In this document: piece after piece, positions 1 through 7,690 of the stretch
How the letters are laid out: every line of letters begins with the position of its first letter
Position numbering within the stretch: position 1 is the first letter of the stretch
Origin: an uncultured Saprospiraceae bacterium
GTDB lineage: Bacteria; Bacteroidota; Bacteroidia; Chitinophagales; Saprospiraceae
Length of the DNA: 9,395 bases
Assembly: GCA_938039305.1 (NCBI GenBank)
Contig: CALHUZ010000525.1
Location: 1 to 9,395 of the forward strand
Direction: 5' to 3'
Notes under the pieces: model-generated
Database searches by the model: none
The model's input: only the letters and a program-made list of their open reading frames with translations
What the model was told of the DNA's origin: nothing
Position numbers and translations under genes: made by a program

Positions 1-367
1 ATTAGGCATAGTTATATAGTTTCAACTTCCGTCGATTCATTTTTGTGCTCTGATCTACCTTTTTTTATCCATCTCGGTGCCGAGGCGCATAAGCACCCCG
101 TATGTTGGCTATGAGCTTTCCACGGACTTTCACACATGCCAAAAGTTGGGTCAAGAGTGATGACATTGCCATCATCTCTTTATGCTAAGTATTATCAGAC
201 GTATCTCCCGTTTGCCTGGTCTTAGATGTGAGTATGGATATAAGGTATTTCACGCAAGTGTTAAGATAATGGAAAGTCTGAATAGAAAATAAGGAATCCA
301 TCATTAAATTCTAATAAATCGAATGATAGTATAAGGAGTATATGATAAGAGGTCAATGAAGAAGCAA
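1..367. other. Non-coding left edge, no gene recognised
   Basis: This stretch lies downstream of the minus-strand symporter stop. Both strands carry frequent stops; the longest frame I followed by eye is a 36-codon minus-strand ORF (175 to 65) that I do not recognise. It contains a bulged hairpin (153-180, listed separately) and a near-perfect palindrome CTCGGTGCCGAG at 73-84. No T-run-tailed hairpin follows the symporter, so its terminator is not evident. A decayed gene or mobile-element remnant is possible but cannot be shown. Confidence 0.5.
153..180 (-). repeat. Bulged hairpin with 3-nt loop
   Basis: Read on the minus strand it is AAGAG, a bulged A, TGATGGC, loop AAT, then GTCATCA and CTCTT. 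That makes 12 pairs including one G-U. On the plus strand the G-U becomes an A-C mismatch, so the structure fits minus-strand RNA better. There is no T-run after it, so it is not an intrinsic terminator. The layout (5-bp outer stem, single bulge on the 5' side, inner stem, 3-nt loop) resembles the hairpins at 7456-7690, but the sequence is unrelated. Function unknown. Confidence 0.4.
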
Positions 368-1888
368 TCAACCAAACACCTTGGCCAGATGCGCTTCATC
401 GGGCATTCTATTTCGCGTAAGCTTGCTGACTATGATATACGTGATCAGCGAGATTATAAAAGCTGGGATGATCTCATGGATATCATATAGACTTTCTATC
501 CGTAGTCTGAATCCAAATCTCCATATGATATTAGTCACCATGCCTACGAGCATAGAGCTTAGCGCTGCGATGTCAGTACCCCATTTTAGATATAACCCAC
601 CAAAGATAGCTGGGAAGAAACTCGCTGCGAATACTGATCCCGCAAATGCTGTCAATTCTACTATGCCAGCAGTAGGATAGAGTGTGAGTACGAATATGAT
701 GATGCAATAGACAAACATAAACCACTTCGTTCCTTTTATAATTGACTTGTCTTCCAGTGGACTGACCACGTGCCATATGTCTTTTACAAAAGCTGTCCCT
801 ATGATGATGATCACCGATGCCAGAGATGACATACCTGCTGCAAAGAGACCAGAGACACAGATGCCACTGACCAGTTTGTTGTCAAACTTATCCAACATGA
901 ATCCGATCACTTCATCCGTATTATTGATCAAGTATGCTGCTTCTTCTTGCGTAGCCATGCCATGCACTAAGGCACCAAGTCCCATCACGCAGACAAGTGA
1001 GATGCCCAAGAATACAGGAGTCCAGATCATGGCGAACTTCATGCTCTTTGCATTGTCGATAGAGTAGAATCGGATCAGGTTTTTAGGCTCTGATATTTGC
1101 TTCATACCGATAGACAGACCTATGCCCAAGATGTACATGAAAGAGACGAGCATACCAAATGATACTAGACCATCCTCCATAGGATTGCCATTTTTATCTG
1201 GATGGCTGGTCATGCTGATTGTCTCCATCATCGGTTCGATCCCACCTACGTAAATGAAAGGCAAACAAAGCATCAATATCGCCACTCCAAACATGATGAT
1301 GCCCTGTATGGCATCTGTCCATAGCACACTATACATGCCGCCCCAGATCGTATAGAGACAGGTCACAAAGATGATCAAGAAGGATCCTGCCCAGTAGGGT
1401 ATATCCAATACTGAAGTCATCACATGTGCACATCCTTTAGCGATACCCACCATGTACCAGATCGTAGCGAAGAGTATGATGACCGCAGACAAGACACGGA
1501 TAGATTTGGCCATGTCACTCTTGTACCTCAGGTGAAAGTAATCAGGTATGGTGAATGACTTGAGGCGAGCAGTCTGCTCTCTCATCCGTGGCCCAAGCAG
1601 CTGCCATGATATCACGCAGAATATCGTCCATATAAAGGCCATCCATGCCCACGACAGTCCATACTGAAATGATTTGCCGGCCTGACCGATGTATGTATTA
1701 GTAGATGCCGAAGTCGAAAAGAAGGCTAATGAAATGACCCATCCAGGTATTGATCTTTTGGCAACATAATATCCTTCTACACCTTCGGATGCTTTCTTCT
1801 TAAAGTACCAGCCCACATAGATACATCCTCCGACATAGATGAGGATTAAGATGATGGTGAGGTAGTGTTCTGAAAGATATTCGGTCAT
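368..1888 (-). CDS. Sodium:solute symporter (SSS family)
   Basis: Predicted inner-membrane Na+-coupled symporter of 506 residues, a normal length for the family, with about 13 hydrophobic segments. Visible family hallmarks, numbered from the chosen start, are the first conserved helix with FFSTSASTNTYIGQAG (56-71), the signature region WGGMYSVLWTDAIQG (182-196), and AAGMSSLAS (350-358). In characterised SSS proteins the paired serines of that last helix help form the Na2 sodium site. The IGMKQISEPKNLIRFYS segment is also typical. The substrate cannot be read from sequence; sugar, carboxylate and vitamin transporters all share this fold. An in-frame ATG at 1939 would add 17 non-hydrophobic residues and overlap the small upstream gene by 35 bp. 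The ATG at 1888 starts 17 bases after the last base of that gene and gives a typical N-terminus, so I prefer it. The two genes probably form one transcript. Confidence 0.9.
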   Translation of the reverse strand: MTEYLSEHYLTIILILIYVGGCIYVGWYFKKKASEGVEGYYVAKRSIPGWVISLAFFSTSASTNTYIGQAGKSFQYGLSWAWMAFIWTIFCVISWQLLGPRMREQTARLKSFTIPDYFHLRYKSDMAKSIRVLSAVIILFATIWYMVGIAKGCAHVMTSVLDIPYWAGSFLIIFVTCLYTIWGGMYSVLWTDAIQGIIMFGVAILMLCLPFIYVGGIEPMMETISMTSHPDKNGNPMEDGLVSFGMLVSFMYILGIGLSIGMKQISEPKNLIRFYSIDNAKSMKFAMIWTPVFLGISLVCVMGLGALVHGMATQEEAAYLINNTDEVIGFMLDKFDNKLVSGICVSGLFAAGMSSLASVIIIIGTAFVKDIWHVVSPLEDKSIIKGTKWFMFVYCIIIFVLTLYPTAGIVELTAFAGSVFAASFFPAIFGGLYLKWGTDIAALSSMLVGMVTNIIWRFGFRLRIESLYDIHEIIPAFIISLITYIIVSKLTRNRMPDEAHLAKVFG

Positions 1889-1904
1889 GTCGATCTGTGG
1901 GTAG

Positions 1905-2030
1905 TTAGGAGCCAGTGTTTTGATCAGCATGGTCATCATCGATGACGACCTTTTGCTTGTTCACAAGGACAGCATTAATGACTATCAAGATGATAATGCC
2001 TACATAAGGAAAGGTAGTTAAGAAGTCCAT
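1905..2030 (-). CDS. Small single-helix membrane protein, possible symporter partner
   Basis: A 41-codon ORF lies directly upstream of the symporter on the same strand and in a different frame. It begins MDFLTTFPYVGIIILIVINA. Residues 8-23 form one hydrophobic helix, followed by NKQKVV and an acidic, polar tail with DDD and ending NTGS. Positive charge just after the helix suggests an N-out/C-in single-pass protein. The gap to the preferred symporter start is 16 bp, and a promoter-like sequence lies just upstream. Small membrane proteins encoded beside SSS transporters are known (YhdT with PanF, for example), but I see no sequence similarity to them. That it is a real gene is inferred from position, hydrophobic pattern and promoter placement. 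A chance ORF remains possible. Confidence 0.5.
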   Translation of the reverse strand: MDFLTTFPYVGIIILIVINAVLVNKQKVVIDDDHADQNTGS

Positions 2031-2046
2031 ACGATGTTATATCTCC

Positions 2047-2075
2047 CTAATATAATACAGTCGGCTTCAGATCAA
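2047..2075 (-). promoter_or_regulatory. Candidate Bacteroidota-type promoter for small protein + symporter
   Basis: On the minus strand TTG (2075-2073) is followed by an 18-nt spacer and TATATTAG (2054-2047). The latter matches seven of eight positions of the Bacteroidota -7 consensus TAnnTTTG. Transcription would start near 2042, about 12 nt before the ATG at 2030. The match was found by eye and is supported by its position before the small ORF. Confidence 0.4.
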
Positions 2076-2155
2076 TAATTTGAACTGCAATACTTACTGA
2101 AGAAAATATTCTTTCGTTTTCTTTTGTAAGGTTGGACTGCTCAGAATGGCCTGCT

Positions 2156-2914
2156 TTACAGATCTATCCATGTCTTAAATTCATTCACCTTTGATCGACT
2201 GACTATTAACTCGACTGATGGGTGGCTGCTTTTAAGAGCTATCTTTAAGCGCTGATTAAAATGAGGGTGGATTGTATTGATAGCTTTTATATTGACTATT
2301 TGAGCTCGACTGATTTGAAAGAATTTTTTTGGATCTAAGATGCTTTCTAAGTTTTCAATTGTCTTAGAGTATAGATGTCTCTTGGTATCAAATGTGTGTA
2401 AGAAGGTCATACCATCCTCGGAGTTGATAAAGGCGATATCAGAGATACTGATGTACTCAAAGTGATTTCCTTTTTTGACAAGACATCTATGCTTTTTTTG
2501 TTGATTTTCTTTATTGAATAATTCCATGATCTGATTAGTTAGATCAGTATTCATAAGTGGTAGGCGAGTTTTGTACTTTTCTAATGCTCTCACAAGATCA
2601 TCTATATGAATGGGCTTAAGTAAGTAGTCTATACTATTCACTTTGAAGGCATCGATGGCGTATTGGTCATACGCTGTTGTGAAGATGATCGGCGCTGTTA
2701 CATCTACGTGGTTGAATATCTCAAAGCTGAGCCCATCTGATAGTTGAATGTCTAAGAAGATAAGATCGATCGGATTGTTCTGGTGTAACCAGTTCACAGC
2801 TTCTTCTACACTTTCGAGGTGAGCGGTTATTTGGGCACTTGGCTCTATCTTCAAGATGGACTTTTGCAAGTATTCGTATGCATTTATCTCGTCTTCTATG
2901 ATGACAATATTCAT
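2156..2914 (-). CDS. LytTR-family response regulator
   Basis: Cytoplasmic two-component response regulator of 252 residues, the usual size for the LytR/AlgR class. The receiver domain (about 1-120) shows the acidic pair E7/D8, the phospho-acceptor D55 in LIFLDIQLSDG, the conserved threonine in FTTAYDQ (79-80) and K100 in YLLKP. All phosphorelay residues are therefore present. A linker of about 25 residues leads to a LytTR DNA-binding domain (about 141-252), with the recognisable FFQISRAQIVNIKAI segment. The start codon overlaps the kinase stop in an ATGA arrangement (4 bp), implying translational coupling and a dedicated kinase-regulator pair. It is the last gene of the receptor-kinase-regulator operon. 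No convincing terminator follows; only a weak AT-rich inverted repeat is seen around 2105-2130. Target genes are unknown. Confidence 0.93.
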   Translation of the reverse strand: MNIVIIEDEINAYEYLQKSILKIEPSAQITAHLESVEEAVNWLHQNNPIDLIFLDIQLSDGLSFEIFNHVDVTAPIIFTTAYDQYAIDAFKVNSIDYLLKPIHIDDLVRALEKYKTRLPLMNTDLTNQIMELFNKENQQKKHRCLVKKGNHFEYISISDIAFINSEDGMTFLHTFDTKRHLYSKTIENLESILDPKKFFQISRAQIVNIKAINTIHPHFNQRLKIALKSSHPSVELIVSRSKVNEFKTWIDL

Positions 2915-3972
2915 ATTTTATAATCTGAATAAATCAATGGTACAGATACTGAGAAGTTACTTTCAGTTTCAGTGATTATAATTTCTTTCTTAGAAAAGTA
3001 AGCAACACGATCTTTTATATTCTTTAGCCCCAGACCTGTAGATTTAACCTCTTGGATTCTTTTCTGGATGTTATTAGAGACGGTTAGGAAGCCTACTTTT
3101 TTATCAGTTGAGATGCTGATCGTCAGTGGTTTTTTACGTCCTACGACATTGTGTTTTACGGCATTTTCGATAAGGAGCTGAAGGCATAGAGGTATCACCT
3201 TTGCGCTGTGAGGTATAGATTCAGGCGTTCTTATGATGAGACCCTCTTGAAAGCGTTCTTGCAAGATGTCAGCATATATCTTAACATGTTCGAGTTCTTC
3301 TGTGAGCGGCACGATAGCCTCGTCTTTGTTGCTGACCGTGTATCTGTAGAATTTTGATAGTTTACTCAAGTAGTTAGTTGCTCTATCTGGATTCATTGGG
3401 ATCAAGTTCATCAATGTATTCATGCTGTTGAATAAAAAATGAGGATTGATCTGATTACGTAAGTTCTCTAATTGTCCTTTTGTATGCTCGTGCTCTATGT
3501 TTTTCTTTTCTATTATTGCCTCCTTGTATTTGTGGACATAGTAGATTATTTCATATAGTAAGATGACGACTAGTGAGACAGTGTAAGTTGTAAAGATTGA
3601 CTGTAGATGACTAGGCTCAAAGTGATCCTCAAATGATGTGAAGTGGTAAAATAAAAAGACACTGCCAGATATCAAAGCTCCAATAATAGGGAGTGTTATG
3701 ATGAGGATACCCATCTGAATCCATAATCTTTTAACAGATTGGTTAAAGCCGTCAAATCTTTTTCTAAGTAGAATAATAATGAAACGACAATAAAGCCAAT
3801 ACGCGCCAGCAAAGTAGAACGACTCGGCCATTTCTTCCAGAAAGAATTCGCCAAGAGGGAATATGCTTCTTTGGAAAAAGAAAATAGGAATCAGTATACT
3901 TAAAATGACTAACCCGAAGAATATATACTTCCTGTCATCAAACCCTAAGTATGGACATGGTTTTTGATTCAT
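2911..3972 (-). CDS. LytS/YehU-type sensor histidine kinase
   Basis: Inner-membrane histidine kinase of 353 residues. Four hydrophobic segments (about 17-33, 50-70, 85-108, 127-146) form the sensor region, with no recognisable large periplasmic domain. A charged, coiled linker (about 148-172) leads to the His_kinase domain with H178 in NQINPHFLFNSMNTL, the characteristic phospho-acceptor motif of this class. The HATPase part follows, with the N-box QLLIENAVKHN (N270) and the G-box STGLGLKNI (311-319). All catalytic motifs are intact. The gene starts 29 bp after the TonB-dependent receptor and overlaps the response regulator by 4 bp, so all three are very likely one transcript. Kinases with this membrane layout commonly act on LytTR regulators. 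The signal sensed is not evident, and dependence on the receptor is an inference from gene order. Confidence 0.92.
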   Translation of the reverse strand: MNQKPCPYLGFDDRKYIFFGLVILSILIPIFFFQRSIFPLGEFFLEEMAESFYFAGAYWLYCRFIIILLRKRFDGFNQSVKRLWIQMGILIITLPIIGALISGSVFLFYHFTSFEDHFEPSHLQSIFTTYTVSLVVILLYEIIYYVHKYKEAIIEKKNIEHEHTKGQLENLRNQINPHFLFNSMNTLMNLIPMNPDRATNYLSKLSKFYRYTVSNKDEAIVPLTEELEHVKIYADILQERFQEGLIIRTPESIPHSAKVIPLCLQLLIENAVKHNVVGRKKPLTISISTDKKVGFLTVSNNIQKRIQEVKSTGLGLKNIKDRVAYFSKKEIIITETESNFSVSVPLIYSDYKI

Positions 3973-4001
3973 AAATCAACTACTCGTCAATAGTAATCCT
4001 T

Positions 4002-6383
4002 TTAAAATTGTACGCGATATAAAAAGTCTGGAAAGAATCCGACTTGGTTATCTTGATCGATCTCTCCGCTTGTTCTATTATATTGTCTTATAAAAACGTT
4101 TTCACGGTTCGTGACATTTTGAAAATCAAGATAGAACATGTGTGCGATCTTCTTTTTAGAACTATTGAGTTTTATGCCAAGTTTTAGATCCCATCTCAGG
4201 TATTGATCAAATTGTCTTGTGAAGGCTTGCTCTTCTTCAAGAACTTCGAATTGTGCCAAGCGTGAAGCCTCCAGATCAATAGGTGTGTACCATTTGCCAC
4301 CTGAGGTTGTGATTTTAGTATCTAGCATAAATGCGTTCTTTCCTGTCTTTCCAAGCTTGAATTCTCGACCTGCTAAGAAGTTGAGCACATAACCGTTGTC
4401 AAATGGGGTGCTCCGCTCTATGCCATCACTTCCTGTATACTTACTATCGAAGAATGATGCGGTAGCTAAAAGGTGATATCCTTTACTATAGAATTTTTCT
4501 ACTGTGATCTCTATCCCTTGATTGCTTCCTGTTCCTTCGCTTACTAATGAAGTTTTGTCATCTGAAAATCCAAAATCAGCTCCTTCTGTTAGTGTAGAAT
4601 AACTTGAAGGAAAGGATTCAACCGGCACCCTATCCAGACTTTGATAATAGACCTCTGCTTTGAATCTCCAGTTATCTGCTATCCTTCTATCATACCCTAA
4701 GACGTAGTGTTGCGATCTTACAAAGTCAAGATCTTTGTTGGTCTGCACTAATTCATCTCCTATTTGTTCGTTGAGGAATAGGATAGGAAGAGGAGCATTT
4801 TGATTATGAACACCATATCCCAATGTCACTTTGTTTTTATCATTCAGTTGGTAAGATATACTTGCGCGAGGCTCTATGACCATCTGCTGGTTCATCGTAG
4901 AGTATTGACCATGGATGCCACCTTGTACACTTAACTCTTTGTTGAATCGATAGTTACTTTGAACAAATGGTTGCAAGAGCCCAGTGCGACCATTAAAATC
5001 GTAAACTGTAAACCAATCCGGCTCGCCATCATTGTTGAGATCGGGGGCTTCTTCTCTGTCTCGAAGAAAGGAGTCGTTAGCAAAGTTCTCGTACAATACA
5101 CCAGCTCTAAATGTTTGTTGAGAGTTGAGCTTAGTGTTTATGTATGAACTAAAGCTATAACGAGATTCGGTGTCATCTACCTCAAGGATGCGCAGTTTGA
5201 ACTCATCTTCCATATCAAGATTATAATATCTATCAAGTTCGAAAGTGTTATTTCTTCGTGAAGCTCCTATGATGGTTCTGATATATGTCTTGTCTCCGAT
5301 GATTAGATTATGCTTCAGGCCAACTAAACCAAAACCTCCTTTTACAAAACTGTCTTCATCTTCTTCAGAAAAGAGATCGTCAGGACTTATCTCTTCTTTT
5401 AAAAAATCAATATTGGATTGACCGCCTATTCCAAACAGGGTAAATCTTCCAGCACTACTTTTACCCAGATCTATCTTAAAGGAGAGATCTTGATAATTGG
5501 GTACAGCATCTGTGCCTCCTGCACCTACAAGTCCAACAAATGAATATCGACCTGCTATCAGATAAGACCCTCCTTTTTTACCCATTGGCCCTTCAGCGAT
5601 ACCTTCAAATCCACTAAATGCACCGATCTGAAATGTGTACTCCGCTCTTTCTTTATTACCATTTCTAAATCCGATATCGAACACACCAGCATTGGCATTC
5701 CCATATTCAGCAGGGAAGGCTGAAGTTAGAAAGTCAGAACTGCGCAGCATGTTTGGATTAAGCGCACTTACTGGACTTCCAGTAGTACCAAAGGTAGAGT
5801 AGTGGTTGGGACTTGGCACGGGTATACCTTCTATCTTCCACAGAACTCCAGTAGGAGAATTTCCTCGAATGACGATATCATTCCTACTATCATCAGGTGC
5901 CGATACGCCTGCAAAGTTGGCTACCAGACGAGCCACGTCACTTCGGCCTCCTGAGTATCTGTTCACCTCTTCCAGACTGAACTGTCGCGCTGATATGGTG
6001 GCCATCTCATTTTGTGGTCTGTCCTTAGTGCTTTTAGCCAATACCACAATTTCAGAAAGAGTATTTATTTGCTCCTTCAAGGAAATGTTTACGAGAACAT
6101 CCTTCCCTGTCGTAACGTCGATATTAGGAAGTGTGATAGACTCATACCCCAGATATGAAATACGAATCACATTACGCCCAAGTGGTACATTGCTCAATAC
6201 GAAATGTCCATCTTCATCAGTGGTAGTACCTACTACGTCATCAGAGCTCAGTAGTTCTATGGTGGCTCCTATGATCGTTATTTCGGATTGATAGTCGATC
6301 ACTATCCCTTGGATGGTACCAGACTGACTAAAAAGATGGATTTGAAGTATAACAAATATGGCTACTTGAATAAGCTTTTTCAT
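4002..6383 (-). CDS. TonB-dependent outer-membrane receptor with CarboxypepD-reg-like domain
   Basis: Outer-membrane receptor/transporter of 793 residues. Residues 1-20 are a signal peptide (MKKLIQVAIFVILQIHLFSQ). About 22-105 form a carboxypeptidase-regulatory-like beta-sandwich (GTIQGIVID, TTDEDGHFVLSNVPLG, YLGYES). The plug domain follows (about 120-260), with NEMATISARQFSLEE, the region around NDIVIRGNSPTGVLWKIEGI, and FPAEYGNANAGVFD. The rest is a beta-barrel ending in an aromatic residue (DFLYRVQF), as expected for barrel assembly. No SusD-like partner is adjacent, which argues against a glycan SusCD pair. An ATG at 6416 adds 11 residues before the signal peptide, but it would fall inside the candidate -7 element, so I place the start at 6383. 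It is the first gene of an operon with the kinase and LytTR regulator. The ligand is unknown. Confidence 0.93.
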   Translation of the reverse strand: MKKLIQVAIFVILQIHLFSQSGTIQGIVIDYQSEITIIGATIELLSSDDVVGTTTDEDGHFVLSNVPLGRNVIRISYLGYESITLPNIDVTTGKDVLVNISLKEQINTLSEIVVLAKSTKDRPQNEMATISARQFSLEEVNRYSGGRSDVARLVANFAGVSAPDDSRNDIVIRGNSPTGVLWKIEGIPVPSPNHYSTFGTTGSPVSALNPNMLRSSDFLTSAFPAEYGNANAGVFDIGFRNGNKERAEYTFQIGAFSGFEGIAEGPMGKKGGSYLIAGRYSFVGLVGAGGTDAVPNYQDLSFKIDLGKSSAGRFTLFGIGGQSNIDFLKEEISPDDLFSEEDEDSFVKGGFGLVGLKHNLIIGDKTYIRTIIGASRRNNTFELDRYYNLDMEDEFKLRILEVDDTESRYSFSSYINTKLNSQQTFRAGVLYENFANDSFLRDREEAPDLNNDGEPDWFTVYDFNGRTGLLQPFVQSNYRFNKELSVQGGIHGQYSTMNQQMVIEPRASISYQLNDKNKVTLGYGVHNQNAPLPILFLNEQIGDELVQTNKDLDFVRSQHYVLGYDRRIADNWRFKAEVYYQSLDRVPVESFPSSYSTLTEGADFGFSDDKTSLVSEGTGSNQGIEITVEKFYSKGYHLLATASFFDSKYTGSDGIERSTPFDNGYVLNFLAGREFKLGKTGKNAFMLDTKITTSGGKWYTPIDLEASRLAQFEVLEEEQAFTRQFDQYLRWDLKLGIKLNSSKKKIAHMFYLDFQNVTNRENVFIRQYNRTSGEIDQDNQVGFFPDFLYRVQF

Positions 6384-6413
6384 GTGGAGACTGATTTTGA
6401 TTAGCATTGGTTG

Positions 6414-6444
6414 CAAATGTGCTCAAGAATCCATCTCTATGAAA
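6414..6444 (-). promoter_or_regulatory. Candidate promoter of the receptor-kinase-regulator operon
   Basis: On the minus strand TTTC (6444-6441), a 19-nt spacer and CACATTTG (6421-6414) resemble the Bacteroidota TTTG / TAnnTTTG pattern with one mismatch in each element and the usual spacing. It would give a leader of about 25 nt before the ATG at 6383 and rule out the longer start at 6416. Found by eye. Confidence 0.4.
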
Positions 6445-6562
6445 TCAGGAAAAGGTGAAGTGCTTCTTTTTTAGGATGAGATGCTTTATTCACTTCCTTA
6501 GACAGGGATATTCAAGGTGTTGCACTACATAACCTGACCACTGGGCTTTCCGACATCATTGA

Positions 6563-6592
6563 TTTGAACCTTACTCCCTTCCAATATTTTCT
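6563..6592 (+). promoter_or_regulatory. Weak candidate promoter of the membrane LytTR gene
   Basis: TTTG (6563-6566), an 18-nt spacer and TATTTTCT (6585-6592) match the TAnnTT core of the Bacteroidota -7 element but lack its final TG. Transcription would begin only 5-8 nt before the ATG at 6605, so the mRNA would be nearly leaderless. It lies in the short region shared with the divergent receptor operon. Confidence 0.25.
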
Positions 6593-6604
6593 ACATTTAC
6601 GGCT

Positions 6605-7447
6605 ATGAATTGGTTAGAATCACCTTATCCATCTATTGAAAGTGTTCGCTTGAAACTGGCCATTTCATTTGGCATAGGTTTGGTGTGTGCTATCTTCTTA
6701 TTGGTTTTTCAACCTTTTGGGCTCAACCAAGTAGCAGATCGGCCTGGGTACTTTTTTGGGTTTGGTTTTATGGCGGTTTTAGCTTTACTAAGCGCTTACT
6801 TTGTGCTTCCCAGATTATGGCCGAAGTACTTTGATCCAGAACATTGGCGGATCAAGCATGAGCTTCTATTCTTTAGTGCCGTCATACTCCAGATATCTGT
6901 TCTGATCTATACCTACAATGCTACAGTCGGGAAGTCATTCTCACCTCAGTACAGTTACCCTGCTTTTTTCTTGATGACTATAGCCGTCGGTGTGCTGCCC
7001 ATCGTCATCATGACTTATATAACCGAGAAAGTAGCTCGTGGGCGAAATGTTGTAAGTGCTGAGAAGTTAAACACTGCAGATAGATCTGTTGATCAAATAG
7101 ATGATGCTACTGTCCTTCTAACTATCCGAAGTGAAGACAAGACACCAGATATACTTGAGATAGAGTTGAGTAGCTTTCTGTTTGCTCAAGCGCAGAATAA
7201 TTATGTTCAACTTTATTGGCTTCGTGATGATCAAGTTGAGAGCAAATTATTCAGACTAAAGTTGAAAAATCTATTGAGTCAGATAGGGCATAATCAAATG
7301 ATGTTGCGTGTCCACAAATCCTATGCAGTTTATAAACCCAATGTCACAAAGATCACTGGCAATGCTCGATCTTTACAGCTGACATTGAAGGGAAGTGATA
7401 TGCTCATCCCAGTTTCTAGGTCTTTCGACAAATCTAAGCTTGGGTAG
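6605..7447 (+). CDS. Membrane-anchored LytTR transcription regulator
   Basis: Predicted inner-membrane protein of 280 residues with four hydrophobic helices (about 17-36, 46-68, 86-104, 118-139), then a cytoplasmic linker and a C-terminal LytTR DNA-binding domain (about 170-280). LytTR hallmarks are FLFAQAQNNYVQLYW (191-205), LRVHKSYAVYKPNVTKI (234-250) and the final IPVSRSF strand. There is no receiver domain, phospho-acceptor or kinase domain, so it would act as a one-component regulator, or through contact with a membrane partner. It is transcribed divergently from the TonB receptor operon with about 220 bp between start codons, so it may control that operon, itself, or both. A terminator-like hairpin begins 11 bp after the stop. 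Membrane-LytTR fusions are common in Bacteroidota, but their signals are mostly unknown. Confidence 0.9.
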   Translation: MNWLESPYPSIESVRLKLAISFGIGLVCAIFLLVFQPFGLNQVADRPGYFFGFGFMAVLALLSAYFVLPRLWPKYFDPEHWRIKHELLFFSAVILQISVLIYTYNATVGKSFSPQYSYPAFFLMTIAVGVLPIVIMTYITEKVARGRNVVSAEKLNTADRSVDQIDDATVLLTIRSEDKTPDILEIELSSFLFAQAQNNYVQLYWLRDDQVESKLFRLKLKNLLSQIGHNQMMLRVHKSYAVYKPNVTKITGNARSLQLTLKGSDMLIPVSRSFDKSKLG

Positions 7448-7455
7448 CATTTGTT

Positions 7456-7483
7456 TGTTGCTGTAGGCTTCCAGCCTCAGCAT
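7456..7483 (+). repeat. REP-like bulged hairpin, copy 1 (direct)
   Basis: Identical over 28 nt to copy 3. The fold is TGCTG (7459-7463), a bulged T (7464), AGGCT, loop TCC (7470-7472), AGCCT and CAGCA (7478-7482). That gives ten pairs with one bulge on the 5' side. The sequence GTAG at the bulge recalls the GTAG foot of REP hairpins recognised by IS200-like (RAYT) transposases, although here it lies partly inside the stem. Confidence 0.75.
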
Positions 7484-7498
7484 GCTTTTTACTTTTTT
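7459..7498 (+). terminator. Likely terminator of the membrane LytTR gene
   Basis: The copy-1 hairpin begins 11 bp after the stop codon. It is followed by GC, TTTTT (7486-7490), AC and TTTTTT (7493-7498). A ten-pair GC-rich stem with T-runs fits intrinsic termination, though the first T-run starts 3 nt after the stem. Confidence 0.55.
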
Positions 7499-7601
7499 CG
7501 ACCCCCAGCCTCTTCCAAAGGACGATACATCAAGTATTCGATATGGATATCTGATCGCGCCTTCCGGTATTTAGGCATGTTCGAATCAATTGTTAATGGA
7601 C

Positions 7602-7627
7602 TTCTTGAGGCTGGAAGCCTGCAAGAA
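7602..7627 (-). repeat. REP-like bulged hairpin, copy 2 (inverted)
   Basis: Inverted copy of the same element. On the plus strand it reads TTCTTG, AGGCT, loop GGA, AGCCT, a bulged G (7621), then CAAGAA. The 13-nt core is the exact reverse complement of the core in copies 1 and 3. The outer stem has a different sequence yet still pairs over 6 bp, and the bulge falls at the matching place. Conserved pairing with changed bases suggests selection on the structure. No T-run follows on either strand. Confidence 0.7.
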
Positions 7628-7662
7628 CGCAAAAGTCGATGCTTGGGATTCGTCAGAACAAG

Positions 7663-7690
7663 TGTTGCTGTAGGCTTCCAGCCTCAGCAT
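7663..7690 (+). repeat. REP-like bulged hairpin, copy 3 (direct)
   Basis: Exact 28-nt duplicate of copy 1, with TGCTG (7666-7670), bulged T7671, AGGCT, TCC, AGCCT and CAGCA (7685-7689). It lies 35 bp after the inverted copy. The bases before and after differ from copy 1, so the repeat ends are sharp. Confidence 0.75.

Noticed and set aside
65..175. 36-codon minus-strand ORF in the left-edge region
   Set aside because: It has no helix, motif or upstream signal, is preceded in frame by a stop, and overlaps the hairpin at 153-180; it could be a gene remnant but nothing supports that.
5806..6291. 161-codon plus-strand frame inside the TonB receptor gene
   Set aside because: It is antisense to a well-supported signal-peptide, CarboxypepD-like and plug region; its own translation lacks any domain pattern. 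The same holds for the antisense frames at 381-680, 747-1067 and 4959-5147.
7456..7690. CRISPR array
   Set aside because: Only three copies exist, one is inverted, spacings are unequal (about 118 and 35 bp) and no cas gene is present.
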